The notes below the pieces were generated by a model that searched no databases, had not been told where the DNA came from, and was given only the letters and a program-made list of their open reading frames with translations. A stretch of 64,000 nucleotides of DNA from Tuctoria greenei (lineage: Eukaryota; Streptophyta; Magnoliopsida; Poales; Poaceae). How positions within the stretch are numbered: the stretch's first letter is position 1; each line of letters starts with the position of its first letter. This document shows positions 21,251 to 32,337 of the stretch, piece by piece. The stretch spans positions 67,454,933-67,518,932 of the forward strand of contig JAYESD010000004.1 in NCBI GenBank assembly GCA_036927565.1, given 5' to 3'. Both the position numbers and the translations under genes were made by a program.

Positions 21251-22014
21251 GTGTACAGGTACGGACTAGTCCAGGGGACCGGACTTGTCCATACATGGAC
21301 CGGACTAGTCCGGTGTTCATCACCTCAAACCCTAACTAGAGGACCAATGGTGATTTCCAATGCAAAACTAGTTCAAGTTAAATGTAATACAGCAAGGAGG
21401 CATGTATTAACAGGAAGGAACTAGTCTATTTGGTCAACAATGAAGAAAATCACGATTTCTAGGGTTTGGGATTAAATTTTACCGAAAATCCTCAATTCTT
21501 GGACATGAAGGGGTTGAAGGTGCGGACAAGTTCGTGGTCTTCCATCCCTATGCAATGGAGATCGATTTCCACCCAAACTCGAAGGGATTTGATAGAGAAT
21601 GAAGGAAATTGCCTTGGGAGAACTCTAGCGAGGAAAGCGAGTGTGTGAGGTGAGTTGTGAGGATGAAGGAGATTAGGTTTTGGCGGCGGCTAGGGTTATG
21701 GAGTCAAAAAATCGGACTAGTTTGTGGTCTACCGGACTAGTCCGGACTACCGGACCTCTGTGGACTAGTCTGCGGTGTGCGGACTAGTGCGGATAACCAC
21801 AAACTAGTTTGTGGTCACCAGAACAGAATTGAATAGACCATTCTTATATATTTGAAGGTTCTTATAGAAGAAATAGGGGTCAAAACAATCAAGTAATCTT
21901 GATGAATATGATCAGTAAGCATACAACAATCAAGCAATGACCATAATTCATCAAGATCAACTAGCTGAAATAGTTTTTCGGGGAAAATTTAGAGAGATGA
22001 TTTTCGCAACAGAA
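21251..22014 (-). other. C1 3' noncoding region with GGACTAGTCC palindromes
   Basis: No gene. Palindromic or near-palindromic units occur at 21262-21272, 21279-21291, 21298-21315 (ACCGGACTAGTCCGGTG) and clustered at 21712-21815. Such palindromes near the 3' end and in LTRs are a known Sirevirus feature. B's insertion truncates the region. Confidence 0.7.
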
Positions 22015-23595
22015 TCAACATATTTTTAAGAGGCCATATAGGTATGCAAGTTTTCCATCCACATTCCGAGCATCAAGGATGTTTAGTTCATTCTGGAGCT
22101 CGCAAAAGCATTTTTCATCAAGTGGCTCGGTGAAAATGTCGGCTAATTGTTTTTCAGTGTTTACATGGGAAATAGCTATGTCTCCTTTCATTGAGTGGTC
22201 TATCAAAAAGTGGTGTCGGATGTCTATATGTTTGGTCCTAGAGTGCTCAACAGGGTTATGGGAAATTTTAATTACACTCTCATTATCACAAAGAAGTGAA
22301 ATACGGCTCATATTGTAACCGTAATCCCTTAGAGTTTGTCGCATCCAAAGTTGTGCACAACAACTCCCGGCTGCAACATACTCCGCTTTGGTCGTCGATA
22401 AGGCAATGGAGTTTTGTTTCTTATAGGCCCAAGAAACTAGGGATCTACCTAAAATTGGCATGTATCGGAGGTGCCTTTTCTATCTACTTTGCATCTGGCA
22501 TAATCTGCATCGGAGTATCCAATGAGATTGAACTTGGAACCTTTAGGATACCAAAGACCTAGGTTGGGTGTATGAACTAAATACCGCAAGATTCTCTTTA
22601 CGACTGTCAAATGACAATATTTTGGGTTGGCTTGAAACCTTTCACACAAACATACACTCAACATAATGTCTGGCCTAGATGCACATAAGTAAAGTAGAGA
22701 TCCAATCATGGAGTGATATACCTTTTGATCCACGCTTGGTCCGTCTTCATTGAGATCCAAGTGTCCATTTGTTGCCATGGGAGTCTTTATGGGCTTCGCC
22801 TTGTCCATTCCAAACTTCTTGAGTATGTTTTGAGTATACTTGGTTTGGCTTATGAATGTCCCTTCCTTTTGTTGCATCACTTGGAATCCCAAGAAGTATT
22901 TTAGCTCTCCCATCATAGACATCTCGAACCTATCTATCATAATCTTACTAAATTCTTCACAAAATGATTTGTTAGTTGATCCAAAGATAATGTCATCAAC
23001 ATAAATTTGACAAATAAAAAGATCATTGTCAAAGAGCTTTGTGAATAACGTATAATATTCTTTACAATCTTAAAACCATTTTCAATTAAGAAATCTCTAA
23101 GACACTCATACCAAGCTCCAAGAGCTTGTTTGAGGCCGTAGAGATCCTTACGCAATTTAAAGACGTCGTTGGGGAACTCTTCATCTTCAAATCTGGGGGG
23201 TTGCTCCACATACACCTCCTCCTTGATTGGTTCATTGAGGAAGGTGCTTTTCACATCCATTTGATAGACCTTGAAATCATGATGAGTAGCATATTCAAGT
23301 AATATTCTAATAGATTCAAGCCTAGCTATGGGAGCAAAGGTTTCATCAAAATCCAAACCTTCGACTTGTGAATACCCTTTGGCCACAAGTCATGCCTTGT
23401 TCCTTGTCACCACCCCGTGTTCGTCTTGTTTGTTGCGGAAGACCCATTTGGTGCCGACGATGTTGAACTTGTGTCTTTCGACGAGTTCCCACTCTTTGTT
23501 CCGTTTGAAGTTGTTAAGTTCTTCTTGCATCGCCACCACTCAATCCGGATCCTTCAATGCATCCTCAATCCTGCGCGGTTCCATAAAGGATACAA
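22015..23595 (-). pseudogene. pol: C1 reverse transcriptase and RNase H (Copia), broken
   Basis: RT begins near 23595 with EEL..F and GTKWVFRNKQ. It passes stop codons near 23551 and 23388, then MAKGYSQVEGLDFDETFAP. A frameshift near 23060 separates this from the catalytic YVDDIIFG, which is encoded around 23000-22970. From 22940 the frame continues through KTPMATNGHLD and SRPDIMLSVCLC. Another shift near 22450 leads to the RNase H part (SLVSWAYKKQN, ALSTTKAEYVAA, RTKHIDIRHHF, QLADIFTEPLDE), ending at 22015. Domain order and motifs are clear but it cannot make a continuous protein. Confidence 0.85.
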
Positions 23596-23893
23596 AGGAG
23601 TAATGTTCACAAAAATTAGCTATGCAAGATCAAGTAGTTACTCCCTTTTAGATGTCAATGATTATATTGTCGATTGGGTGATCTCTTTGGACGCATTGGT
23701 GTATACTTGGATGTGGTACTAGAGGTGTTGAATCTTCATGGTCATCTTCTTCTCCCCCTAGATGGTTGCCCTCATTGACTTGTTGATCATCTTCGTCTTC
23801 TTGATGTTGATCTTGCGTGGAAGCTCCCCCTTGATCCTTTACCTCCTCTTGTGGTTCATCTTCTTCATTTGCATTTGGAGGTGGCGCTTCTGG
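23596..23893 (-). other. C1 integrase-RT linker, degraded
   Basis: Acidic, low-complexity remnant between the integrase and RT domains; no open frame or motif beyond the expected Glu/Asp/Gln richness. Confidence 0.4.
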
Positions 23894-25260
23894 TCAAACA
23901 TCGCCCAATGCCATTATTCTCAATGCTTGACATGGAGCTTCTTCCCTATCTAGCACACATGGATCAACTTGCTCTGCTTGAGAGCCGTTAGTCTCATCGA
24001 ATGCTACATCACGTGCTACTTCAAGTCCAGAGGTCTTGTTGAAGACACGATAGGCATAAGAGTTCGAATCATAACCAAGCAAGAAACCTTCATCGGACTT
24101 TGAAGCGAACTTTGAGGTCCTAGGCTTCTTGTTCAAAATATAGCACTTAGAACCAAAAACTCAAAAATAGGAAATATTAGGCTTGTTACTGATTAGTAGT
24201 TCATATGATGTCTTCTTGAGTAGTCGATGAAGATAGAGTGGGTTTATGGCATGGCAAGTGGTGTTAACCGCTTCCACCCAAAACCGATCTAAGGTCTTGT
24301 ATTCATCGATCATTGTTCTCGCCATCTCTATGAGGGTTCGGTTCTTCCTTTTGGCCACTCCATTTTGTTGGGGTGAGTATGTTGCTGAAAATTCCTGTTT
24401 GATGCCCTCTTCGTCTAGGTACTCCTCAACTTGAGTGTTCTTGAATTTTGTGCCGTTGTCACTTCGTATGTTCTTAATCTTCAATGAGAAATCATTTTGT
24501 GCATGCTTGAAAAACTTCTTTAAGGTTCCTTGAGTTTCTGTATTATCATGCAAAAATAAAACCCAAGTGAAGCGCGAGAAGTCATCAACAATTACTATGC
24601 CATATTTGTCACGATGCTTACGTAAGAAATTAGACCGAATAGGTCCATGTGAAGTAGCTCGAGCGGTCTTGTCGTTGTCATGACGTTCTTCATGGGATGG
24701 GGTGCTCCTACTTGCTTTCCGACTTGGCACGCGCTACAAGGCTCGTCTTTCTAAAAAACAACATCCTTTAGACCTCGGATGTGATCATCCTTAGTTTTTG
24801 AAGATTCCTCATACTAACATGTGCTAGCCGTCTATGCCACAGCCATCGCATGTTGGTCTTTGCAATCAAGCATGTGTCAAGTTTGGCTTTATCTTTTTTG
24901 AAGTCAACAAGATAAAGATTTCCCTTCAACACACCTTGAATGCAACCGAGTCGTCACTCCTTCTAGAGACGGTCACACCCTCATTAGTAAACAAGCAATT
25001 ATAACCTTTGTCACATAGTTGAGATACGGACAGCAGATTATAATCTAAGGAATCGACATGTAAAATGTGATAAAGAGTATGTTGAGAGATATTGCAATTG
25101 TACGGGTACCGAGCACCCTTCCTTGACTATTTTCTCCAAAATAGATGCCCTCGCTTGGATCCTCATTTTCTCTACACTCAACGAACATCATTCTTTCTCC
25201 GGTCATATGGTTGGTGCATCCACTGTCTAGCACCCATTTTGATCCATCGGAGGAATAGGC
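23894..25260 (-). pseudogene. pol: C1 protease and integrase (Copia), broken
   Basis: The protease is seen at 25233 downward (LDSGCTNHMTG), directly after the gag-pol boundary at 25261. A degenerate pre-integrase region follows (about 25044-24760). The integrase core (24730-24161) shows VIVDDFSRF and SDNGTKF. In the third catalytic motif, NGVAKRKNRT, a lysine (24350-24352) replaces the catalytic glutamate. The linker to RT continues at 24136-23894 (GFLLGYDSNSYAYRVFN). Several stops and shifts break it; integrase would be dead in any case. Confidence 0.82.
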
Positions 25261-25273
25261 CTACAAAATCAAA

Positions 25274-27420
25274 TCATGCCTTGGTTTTAGGTACCCAATC
25301 TTGCTTGGGTCCGTTGAGGCTAGTTACAAGAGATTTGAGCACCCACACATGAGACTTGATGTTCCCATTGTGTGGCCAAACATAATGAGCATAAAATTTA
25401 CCAAAACTTTTCATAAGTAGATATGATGCATCGAAAGTTCTAAAAAATAGTTGTTGTTGTTCACGAACAGAAATAGTCCAGGAAACCGAACTTGTCCAGA
25501 GGACCGGACTTGTCCGTGTAGGGACCTGACTAGTCCGGTTTTCATATGTGTTAACTATCATGGACTTATTAGTATCATTAGTCTTTCTAGCTTAAGAGGA
25601 GTTTACCATCACAAAGGCAATGCACTCCTTGTTATTCTTATGGTTTCTAGCATTTTTCTTTTAACCATAGGAATACCCAATGCCATATTTGACATTAGGA
25701 GGTCTTGTGGCCAAGTATGCACTATGTGCATATTTGACCATATCCTTGTCAAATATGCCACTTTTGGAATGATGCTTGTCCTTGGTAGAGGTTGACTTGT
25801 CTTTCAAGCTAGTGTCAGTTTTAAGGGGTTGAGAGGGCGAGCTTGAAGGGGATGAAGGGTCACTTTGTTTGAGTGACTCAACTTGCACTTCAAGGATCTT
25901 TTTAACTTTGTTAAGTTAACAAGTTCTTCCTTGATGATTGCATTTGAGTCTCTTAACTTCAAACAAGCTTCCTTGCTTGAAGCTAACTCAAGTTCAAGTT
26001 ATTAGCTTCGCTCCTTTTCAAGTTCAAGGAGGTCATTGATCTTGAGATACTCCTCCTTTTTGAGGATGATCATATCTTCTTGACGATAAATAAGCCCCTC
26101 CCTATCAACAAGCTCATCCATTAAGAATTTCATTTTAGCAGCAGTTTTCTTGTCTAAGCTAGCTAGCATGTCCTCATCATCACTATAGTTGTCACTATCA
26201 CTGTCAAAAGAACGCGAAGAGGTAGATTTTGTTGTTAACTTTCCTTTACCTTCCTTCACCATGAGGCGAGTGTCGTTTCCCTTCCATGCGCCGAGATTTG
26301 GGAAGAGGGTGAACTTCTTAGTTGTCTTCTCGATGGCTATGCTGGCCATCTCCTCTTCCTCTTCGGATGAGGACTCATCATTTGAGTCCCACTCCTTTCC
26401 TAGGTGCGCTTGTCCAGCTTGCTTCTTCTTCCTGAAGAATTTCTTGGGTTGAGGCTTCGTTTCCTTGGTCTTCTTCTTGTTTTCTTCATACAGGCAATCA
26501 ACTATAAAGTGGTCATATTCACCACAGTTATAGCACGCCCGCCTCAGCTTCGGTCTTGATTTTTCTTTGTGTTTTCCTTCACTTGATGTGCCCCCTTGTA
26601 TTCTCTTCATCATTTTCTTGAATGTCCTCATAAAGAGGATCATGTCCTCTTCGTCAATATTGTTGCTATCGTCATCGCTGTCCTCTTCTTGTTGAGCTTC
26701 TCGAGCTTCTTTTGACAAGGGCTTGCAAGTGGATTTTACGGCGACCCCTTTCTTCTTTGCCGAGGTTAGGTGGGCAATCTCCTTGACATGTTTAGCTTGC
26801 TTCTCTATCATGTCGAAGTTGATGATCTTTCCAAGTAGTTCATCCAGGGTCATTTTCTTGTACCCGGGGCTTTCTCTAATCATCGAGCATAGGGTAACAT
26901 TACGAGGCATGAAAGCTCTAAGGACGAGCTTCACTACCTCGTGATCATTCCACTTCTTACTTTCGTATGCTCGAACCTTGTTGATGAAAGTCTGTAACCA
27001 GTTGTACATGTCTTGTGGCAACTCATCTTCTTCTATGGAGAATCTTCCAAATTCGCCTTCGATCATTTCGATCTTCGCCTCTCGCACATTACGATCACCT
27101 TCATGTGCAGTTTGCAATGTATACCTGATTTCCTTTGCAATCTTGAGTCCATCCACCTTGGTAACTCGTCCCGACTTAGTGAAGATGTGATGACTGCTGC
27201 AGCTTGAGCATTCCGATGAATTGCTTGCTCTTGGCATGGTGTAAGCTCTTCACCGTCGTCCGAGATATCTATTCTTGTACACACAATATGCCATAGGCTG
27301 GGATTGAGTGAGATTAAGTGCATTTTCATGTTTTTCCTCCACATTGAGTAATCATTGCCGTCAAAGTGTGGGGCTTTTCCTAAGGAATAGACAAATAATT
27401 GCTATTGTTAGAATTTAGAC
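25274..27420 (-). pseudogene. gag: C1 gag with CCHC zinc knuckle, broken
   Basis: The N-terminus, with FDGNDYSMWRKNMKMHL, begins near 27420-27340. A frameshift near 27180-27240 moves to the long frame 27237-26002 (411 codons). This contains the UBN2-type gag core (PQDMYNWLQTF, KIINFDMIEK), an acidic Ser/Asp region, the zinc knuckle CYNCGEYDHFIVDC (about 26550-26509), and a coiled coil ending at 26002. The C-terminal part persists with stops (25888-25274), ending DWVPKTKA and TGA at 25276-25274. The pol frame opens 13 bases further, right after TTTTGTAG. Confidence 0.82.
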
Positions 27421-27712
27421 GATCGTAGTTGAAAGGATATCAAGAGTAGTCGGTGTGACTACTCCCCTTCATCTTGTCCTCGATCTTCACTTTCCATTTG
27501 GAGAGGGCTTTCTTCCATAGGAGCGCTTTGAGTTCAAGCGACTCCTCATCGTCATCCTCGAAGTCCTGAATGGCGTCGAGGAGCTTCTCCGATTTTTTAG
27601 CGTTTTCATCTTCAACCTTCTCTCATTTGAGACTCTTGTGCACATCCATCATGTCCGACATGTTCTCTTTGAGTGATTAGTCTCTTGCGAAGAGTCTTGC
27701 TCTGATATCAAT
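27421..27712 (-). other. C1 leader with primer-binding site and small coding remnant
   Basis: The primer site is at 27712-27699, on the minus strand TGATATCAGAGC, one base off the initiator-Met-tRNA complement. Within the leader the minus strand still encodes an acidic/basic segment (DFEDDDEESLELKALLWKKA), one stop upstream, so it may be the degraded start of gag. Confidence 0.55.
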
Positions 27713-29026
27713 TGCATGTGGCCTAGAGGGGGGTGGGGTGAATAGGCCTTTTTGAATTTTAGTCGGAACCTGCAACACTTAGCAACTTGATCAAATACCA
27801 GGAAATCGGACTAGTCCGATAGTGTGCGGACTAGTCCGATGCGTGTGGACTAGATTGATCAAGTTAGATCAATGATTTCAATACATGTATAGTACGCAGC
27901 GGAATAAAGTATGTAACTTGAAGATGTTGAGTCAATGAGATTAAGTGTAGCAAAAACTAACTTTGATTTCAATATTTTAACGTAAGATGGACAAGATCAA
28001 GTAAACCCTAGAATATAATATGAAAACTCAAGAATAAGTTTGACAAAAGATTTTATCTCGTGGTTCGGTTCCCACAAAGGCAACCTACGTCCACGTTGAG
28101 GAGCCCACGAAAGGACCGGGTTTTCACTAACCCTAACCTCGTCGAATCGCCACGAAGGCCAATTCTCTTTCACTATCACAAGGGTAAATCACCATGTTCA
28201 AGGGGCCTTCTCACAAGTTGAGGGCTCCCCAAGATTACAAATCAAACACCACCATGAACACACTCTTATGATCAACAATGAAACAACAGGAGTGTGTTAG
28301 AGAATCAAACCCAAGAGCTCAAAGGAGTGGAATTGTGTCTCTCCTTTGATCTAAAGTGAATCCTCAAGGATTTGAACTTTCTTGCGTTGGATTGCGTGGA
28401 GAGATGTGTTTTCTACGCTCTTGGAGAGTGTGACGGTGCTAGGAGTCGAGAGAGATGAAAGTAGGGCCGTGCACATCTATTTATAGGGTGTTTCCAAAAG
28501 TTAGCGTTAGGGTTTCGAGGGTCCAGACTAGTCCGGTGTGCGGCATGTAGGAAACCCTAGGTTATATGGAAGATCGGATTTGTCCGGCTTAGGGCGGACT
28601 AGTACGATTTAGGCTCTGGAAAAGTTCAGACTAGTGCGTTTATTTTCGGACAAGTCCAGCTGTGGTGAACTACTTGGTGAATTGGGGACAAGTCCGCATT
28701 TGGAGGACTTGTCCGATTTTAGTCAGAGAGGTTATCGGACTAGTCCGGATATTATCGGACTTGTCTGATGTTGTGCAAAGTTGTGAAGTGAGAGTGATTA
28801 AAAGTTGTAAAGAGATGTGGACGTAAAGAATTAGTACACACACAAGTATTATCCTTTTCATCTCTTGAGCTCTATCCAGCATGATTCCTCACTCTTCCTT
28901 CTTTTTGAGCTTACTTCATGTTTTCATTAAAACCTGCGCTCATCTCAACAATTTGGTTAGGATCTCATTTGTTTGTAATAAATCAACCAAAACCCACAAG
29001 GGATGCCTAGATGCACTTTCTGTTCA
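27713..29026 (-). repeat. C1 LTR (its 5' LTR), 1314 bp
   Basis: On the minus strand it begins TGAACAGAAAGTGCATCTAG at 29026 and ends CCACATGCA at 27713, next to the primer site. It contains several GGACTAGTCC-type palindromes (for example 27808-27850 and 28510-28770) and the C-rich stretch near the end that Sirevirus LTRs have. E1 sequence begins at 29027, so the insertion point is there; the 5 bases outside are ACTAT. Confidence 0.82.
28477..28485 (-). promoter_or_regulatory. C1 LTR TATA box
   Basis: TATAAATAG on the minus strand, placed like the TATTTATA of H's LTRs relative to the palindrome-rich U3. Confidence 0.6.
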
Positions 29027-30086
29027 ACTATGAAAATAGTGGTAGATATTATAGAGGATTAATCACGAAGACACGACAACAAGAATCACTAAAATCCATC
29101 GAGAAAAACTCAAGTTACGATCGAAAGATTGAACGAAGGCCAATCTGTTCTACTCGAGAAAAACCAGATCTGCAACACTGCAATTAAACTCATGTGGATC
29201 CAAAACCACAAATCGAATGACCGTGAAATTTTCTCAGATGATAGATAATCAAGCTTTTAAGACAACCAAGAAAGAATCACGTCAATTGGATCTGTGAAAC
29301 TCGAGTTATGATAAAACCACCGAAGCAAGGTAGTGCTGTGCAGAAATTTGAGGAGAAATACTTGACGAGAACAAGTCGGACGAACAAGGCATAAAAGTTC
29401 CTTCAAACTACAAATTCTATTGATCCAAAAACAAGAGTAACAGCCCCAAAGTCGTGCACCATGAGCTCTGGCCTCCCTTGTTTATATAACCAGCCGGAAA
29501 GCAAACTCAACTCAAACTAGGACTATAACACTATTCAATTCATGAATCGAAACTTTCCATAACTGCTCAAGACTCTTCTATACCCAGATAGAAGCAATCT
29601 TAAGACTTCCAAACACCTTAGTAACATATCCCACATTCCTAAAACAACCCAACTTCGTGACCCACACGAAATCCTATCATAACCATCTCAAATCTTTCCA
29701 TATTTGAGTCAAACCCGACTCAGCCGCAGCCTGAGTCCATAACCTAGTCAGTTGGACCTTTCCGACCAATTCTTTACGTCCACATCTCTTCATCACATCT
29801 TGAAACCATGTTGCCACGTACATGCACTCCTTGCACATGTGCAAACACCTTCCAATGACATCCATGATACCTTCATATGCATTTTTCTTGATCCAAACAT
29901 GTTGCGCAACCTCCCGATCAACTCAACCACAATTCCTCCAAAATTGGTGGTTGAACCTCATCTTCTCCCTAAGAATAGTTAAATGGATCCTGTCACCAGC
30001 CATGTCTTGAACTCAAGAAACACCTACAATGAATAAAAAACTGATACTTCCGAGCACAAGTCCTCGACTTGAGTCTCGTTAGTTGT
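29027..30086 (-). repeat. E1: Copia-type LTR fragment (antisense)
   Basis: Closely related to E2 (about 32500-33535) and to the reverse complement of E3 (about 51410-52460). The minus strand has a TATA box (TATATAAA, 29488-29481). It is cut on the left by C1 (29026) and on the right by LTR F (30087), so neither LTR end is present. No coding sequence; short ORFs inside are chance. Confidence 0.75.
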
Positions 30087-32337
30087 GACACCTAGTTCCG
30101 AAAATGAACCAAGTGAACGCATATGTGTGCCCAGGACGTTCAGCACACATACATGAGTGCAATCACAAATGGATATACAGAAAATTGCAATAGAACAAGA
30201 TTAATTAACCAAGTTTTATTACACAATTCATAATATCTTAAATACAAGCTCGAATGAATATTAATGACAAGTTTGAACTAATGTAGCAGAAATAAACTAA
30301 TTAGACAACTAAGCAAAAGGGATAGCTGTTGACAGCTGTTATATACCAATTTCATCCGTCAATTTAACTCAATTATGTGAAGGATTTGTCATTTCTTGCA
30401 CACATCAACTTTCTATCTAACCCAATTCCACTTGGACTTGGAGAAATATGTGTATGTGGTATTTTATGCAGGAAATAAGGAAATGTAGAGGGATCAATCA
30501 TATAAAATATCATCCCAGCCAATCAGGCGACGACACGTGGCATCCCATGGATCAAATGGCCCACAAACAAAAGTATCCGAGGAGATCCAACGGTGTATCA
30601 CTCATATACATCAATGGGACCCACCTGGCAGCCACCTGGAGAAAGCAAACGAGAAACGGTGCAATGACCAGGTCAGCCGAACCATGGGGTCGGCCGACCT
30701 AGTCTCTGCACCAAACTCGATCAGCCTCCACGTGTTGGCTCCTCCCAGCTTCCTGAAGTCAATGGTGACTTATTCGCGCGCTTTTGGTGGCGGGAACCGA
30801 CCTCAACACTAGTATAAATAGGACCCCCTACTCCTCACTTCAACACACACCACTTGAGATTCATCTCTTTTGTATAAACTATCATCCATAGTCTTAGAGG
30901 AGTTAGGTTGTAGAGAGGAGAGTCTCTAGTCCCAAGTCCAAATTGGGAAAGGAGTAAGGAGTCTCTCTCTTCCCAACCCTACATTGGGAAAGGTATGACT
31001 CATGTATTCTTTCTTGTATTTGTGACTTTATGCATAATAAAGATAGTATCTTTAGTCTTTACTTATACATATACTTGGGCAAAGCGTTTGTTGTTTGATT
31101 GTGGAGTCCATGTATGTGGAAGGTATAGCTTCTATGACTATTTCATCTTGAACATATCTCATTATCATATACCTATAGACCCCCACTATAGTCTAGCTAA
31201 TTATAACATAACTAGGTTAGTATGGATAATTATGCTGCGTATCAACATTGGTTCAATGATGATTCAATTCATTGCCTTAGGATGGATTGTGCCTAGGCTC
31301 TTAAGGTAATTACTTAATATGCTAGCATGGTGCTAGGATAGCTAAGTAGTATTGGATGTCTTGTAGACCCACGGATTGAAGAGGTAGGCAGTAGTTGGTG
31401 ACAGCCCTATCTGTTCTTTGTAATCCTCCACGTTCGGTTATGCCAAAGGCTCTTGGCGGGAGATGTCCTAGTATTGCTAGGGGTAAGCCCGTGCCCGATG
31501 TGTTGAACCACATAGCATAAGTATTCACTATTGATCTAGCTTATGAATAATTATTTTAGACTATGTATATGTACAATAGATCATAGTAGGAGTACTTCCA
31601 TAACTCTCAACCTTAACTAACCTCTAGGATCCTCTTACCCCCCCCCCCCTAGACTTGAAAGATTTTGTGTGTGTCACACTACCTCCACTATTATTTTATC
31701 CATCCTTACTAGACTCTTACCTAGACCTTTCTACCCTTTCCACTTGATGATTGTTATATCTCTACCCCTCCTTCCTTTGGGATCAAATAAATGACACCCT
31801 TGGGAATACTCTTAAGGAGAAATGCTACAATGATACTTCCGTGCGCTTGCGGAATTCACTCTACGATCCAATAGAACCATTAACAAGCATTTATGACACA
31901 TCAGTTGGAGATGTTTAGTTAATGGTGCATAAGAAATACCAACAAGCATTTATGGAACCTTTGCCGAGGATGATTTGTTAGTATATCTTAGGAGCCGTCA
32001 ACAATAGCGCAGCTCCAACACTCCACAGGCAAAGCGGACGGCAGACATAGCCTAGAACTCCGCATTATCATCATTAACTCCCAAAACTGACCTGCAACTG
32101 TTGGGGGGAATTTCAAGGGTGAGTACATGTCGTACTTAGCAAGTGTGGAAAGTATGACATGTAGCTTATTCAAATGTCGAATATAATAACAGCTAAGTGC
32201 TGAAAAGTACATTAAAACATTTGAAAAGCAACATAATACATCTATGTGAAGTAAACTCATCATAAACCATGTAAACATCAAAATACCAGTCCATATTCAT
32301 TAACATCATCCATATTCTAGATTACTCATTACCAATA
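30087..32337 (-). repeat. F: partial LTR of the element-D family, split by solo LTR S
   Basis: It starts TGTGACACC and aligns with the D LTR from 52937: 30087-30326 and 32009-32337 together match roughly 52937-53480, including the poly(A)-signal region and the 'GGGTGAGTACATGTCGTAC' stretch. After that the homology ends abruptly at E2. This is about one fifth of the 2.85-kb LTR, so F is truncated. Interrupted at 30327-32003 by S. Confidence 0.8.
30327..32003 (+). mobile_element. S: solo LTR (1677 bp) with 5-bp target duplication
   Basis: Ends are TGTTGAC...GTCAACA, a 7-bp terminal inverted repeat, flanked on both sides by ATAGC (30322-30326 and 32004-32008). A TATA box, TATAAATA, sits at 30813-30820. 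A C-rich run is at about 31638-31650. No coding sequence. A single LTR with an intact duplication is what LTR-LTR recombination leaves. Superfamily not assigned; a TGGAACCTTTGCCGAGGATG stretch near the right end loosely recalls Gypsy primer-site regions. Confidence 0.82.

Larger units (their letters stand above)
21251..29026 (-). mobile_element. Element C1: degenerate Sirevirus-like Copia element, minus strand, 3' LTR missing from window
   Basis: Reading leftward: LTR (29026-27713), initiator-Met-type primer site, gag with zinc knuckle, protease DSGCTNH, integrase, RT, RNase H, then a 3' noncoding region rich in CGGACTAGTCCG palindromes, cut at 21250 by element B. The order protease-integrase-RT-RNase H identifies Copia. 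The palindromes and the LTR start resembling 'GCATCTAGGC' indicate a Sirevirus. All coding parts carry stops or frameshifts. Confidence 0.88.

Noticed and set aside
27781..28780. CRISPR-like or satellite array of GGACTAGTCC units
   Set aside because: Spacing is irregular and the units are palindromes within a Sirevirus LTR; plant nuclear context rules out CRISPR.
30327..32003. CACTA or other DNA transposon
   Set aside because: TG...CA termini with a 5-bp duplication and a central TATA box fit an LTR; there are no long terminal inverted repeats or transposase.
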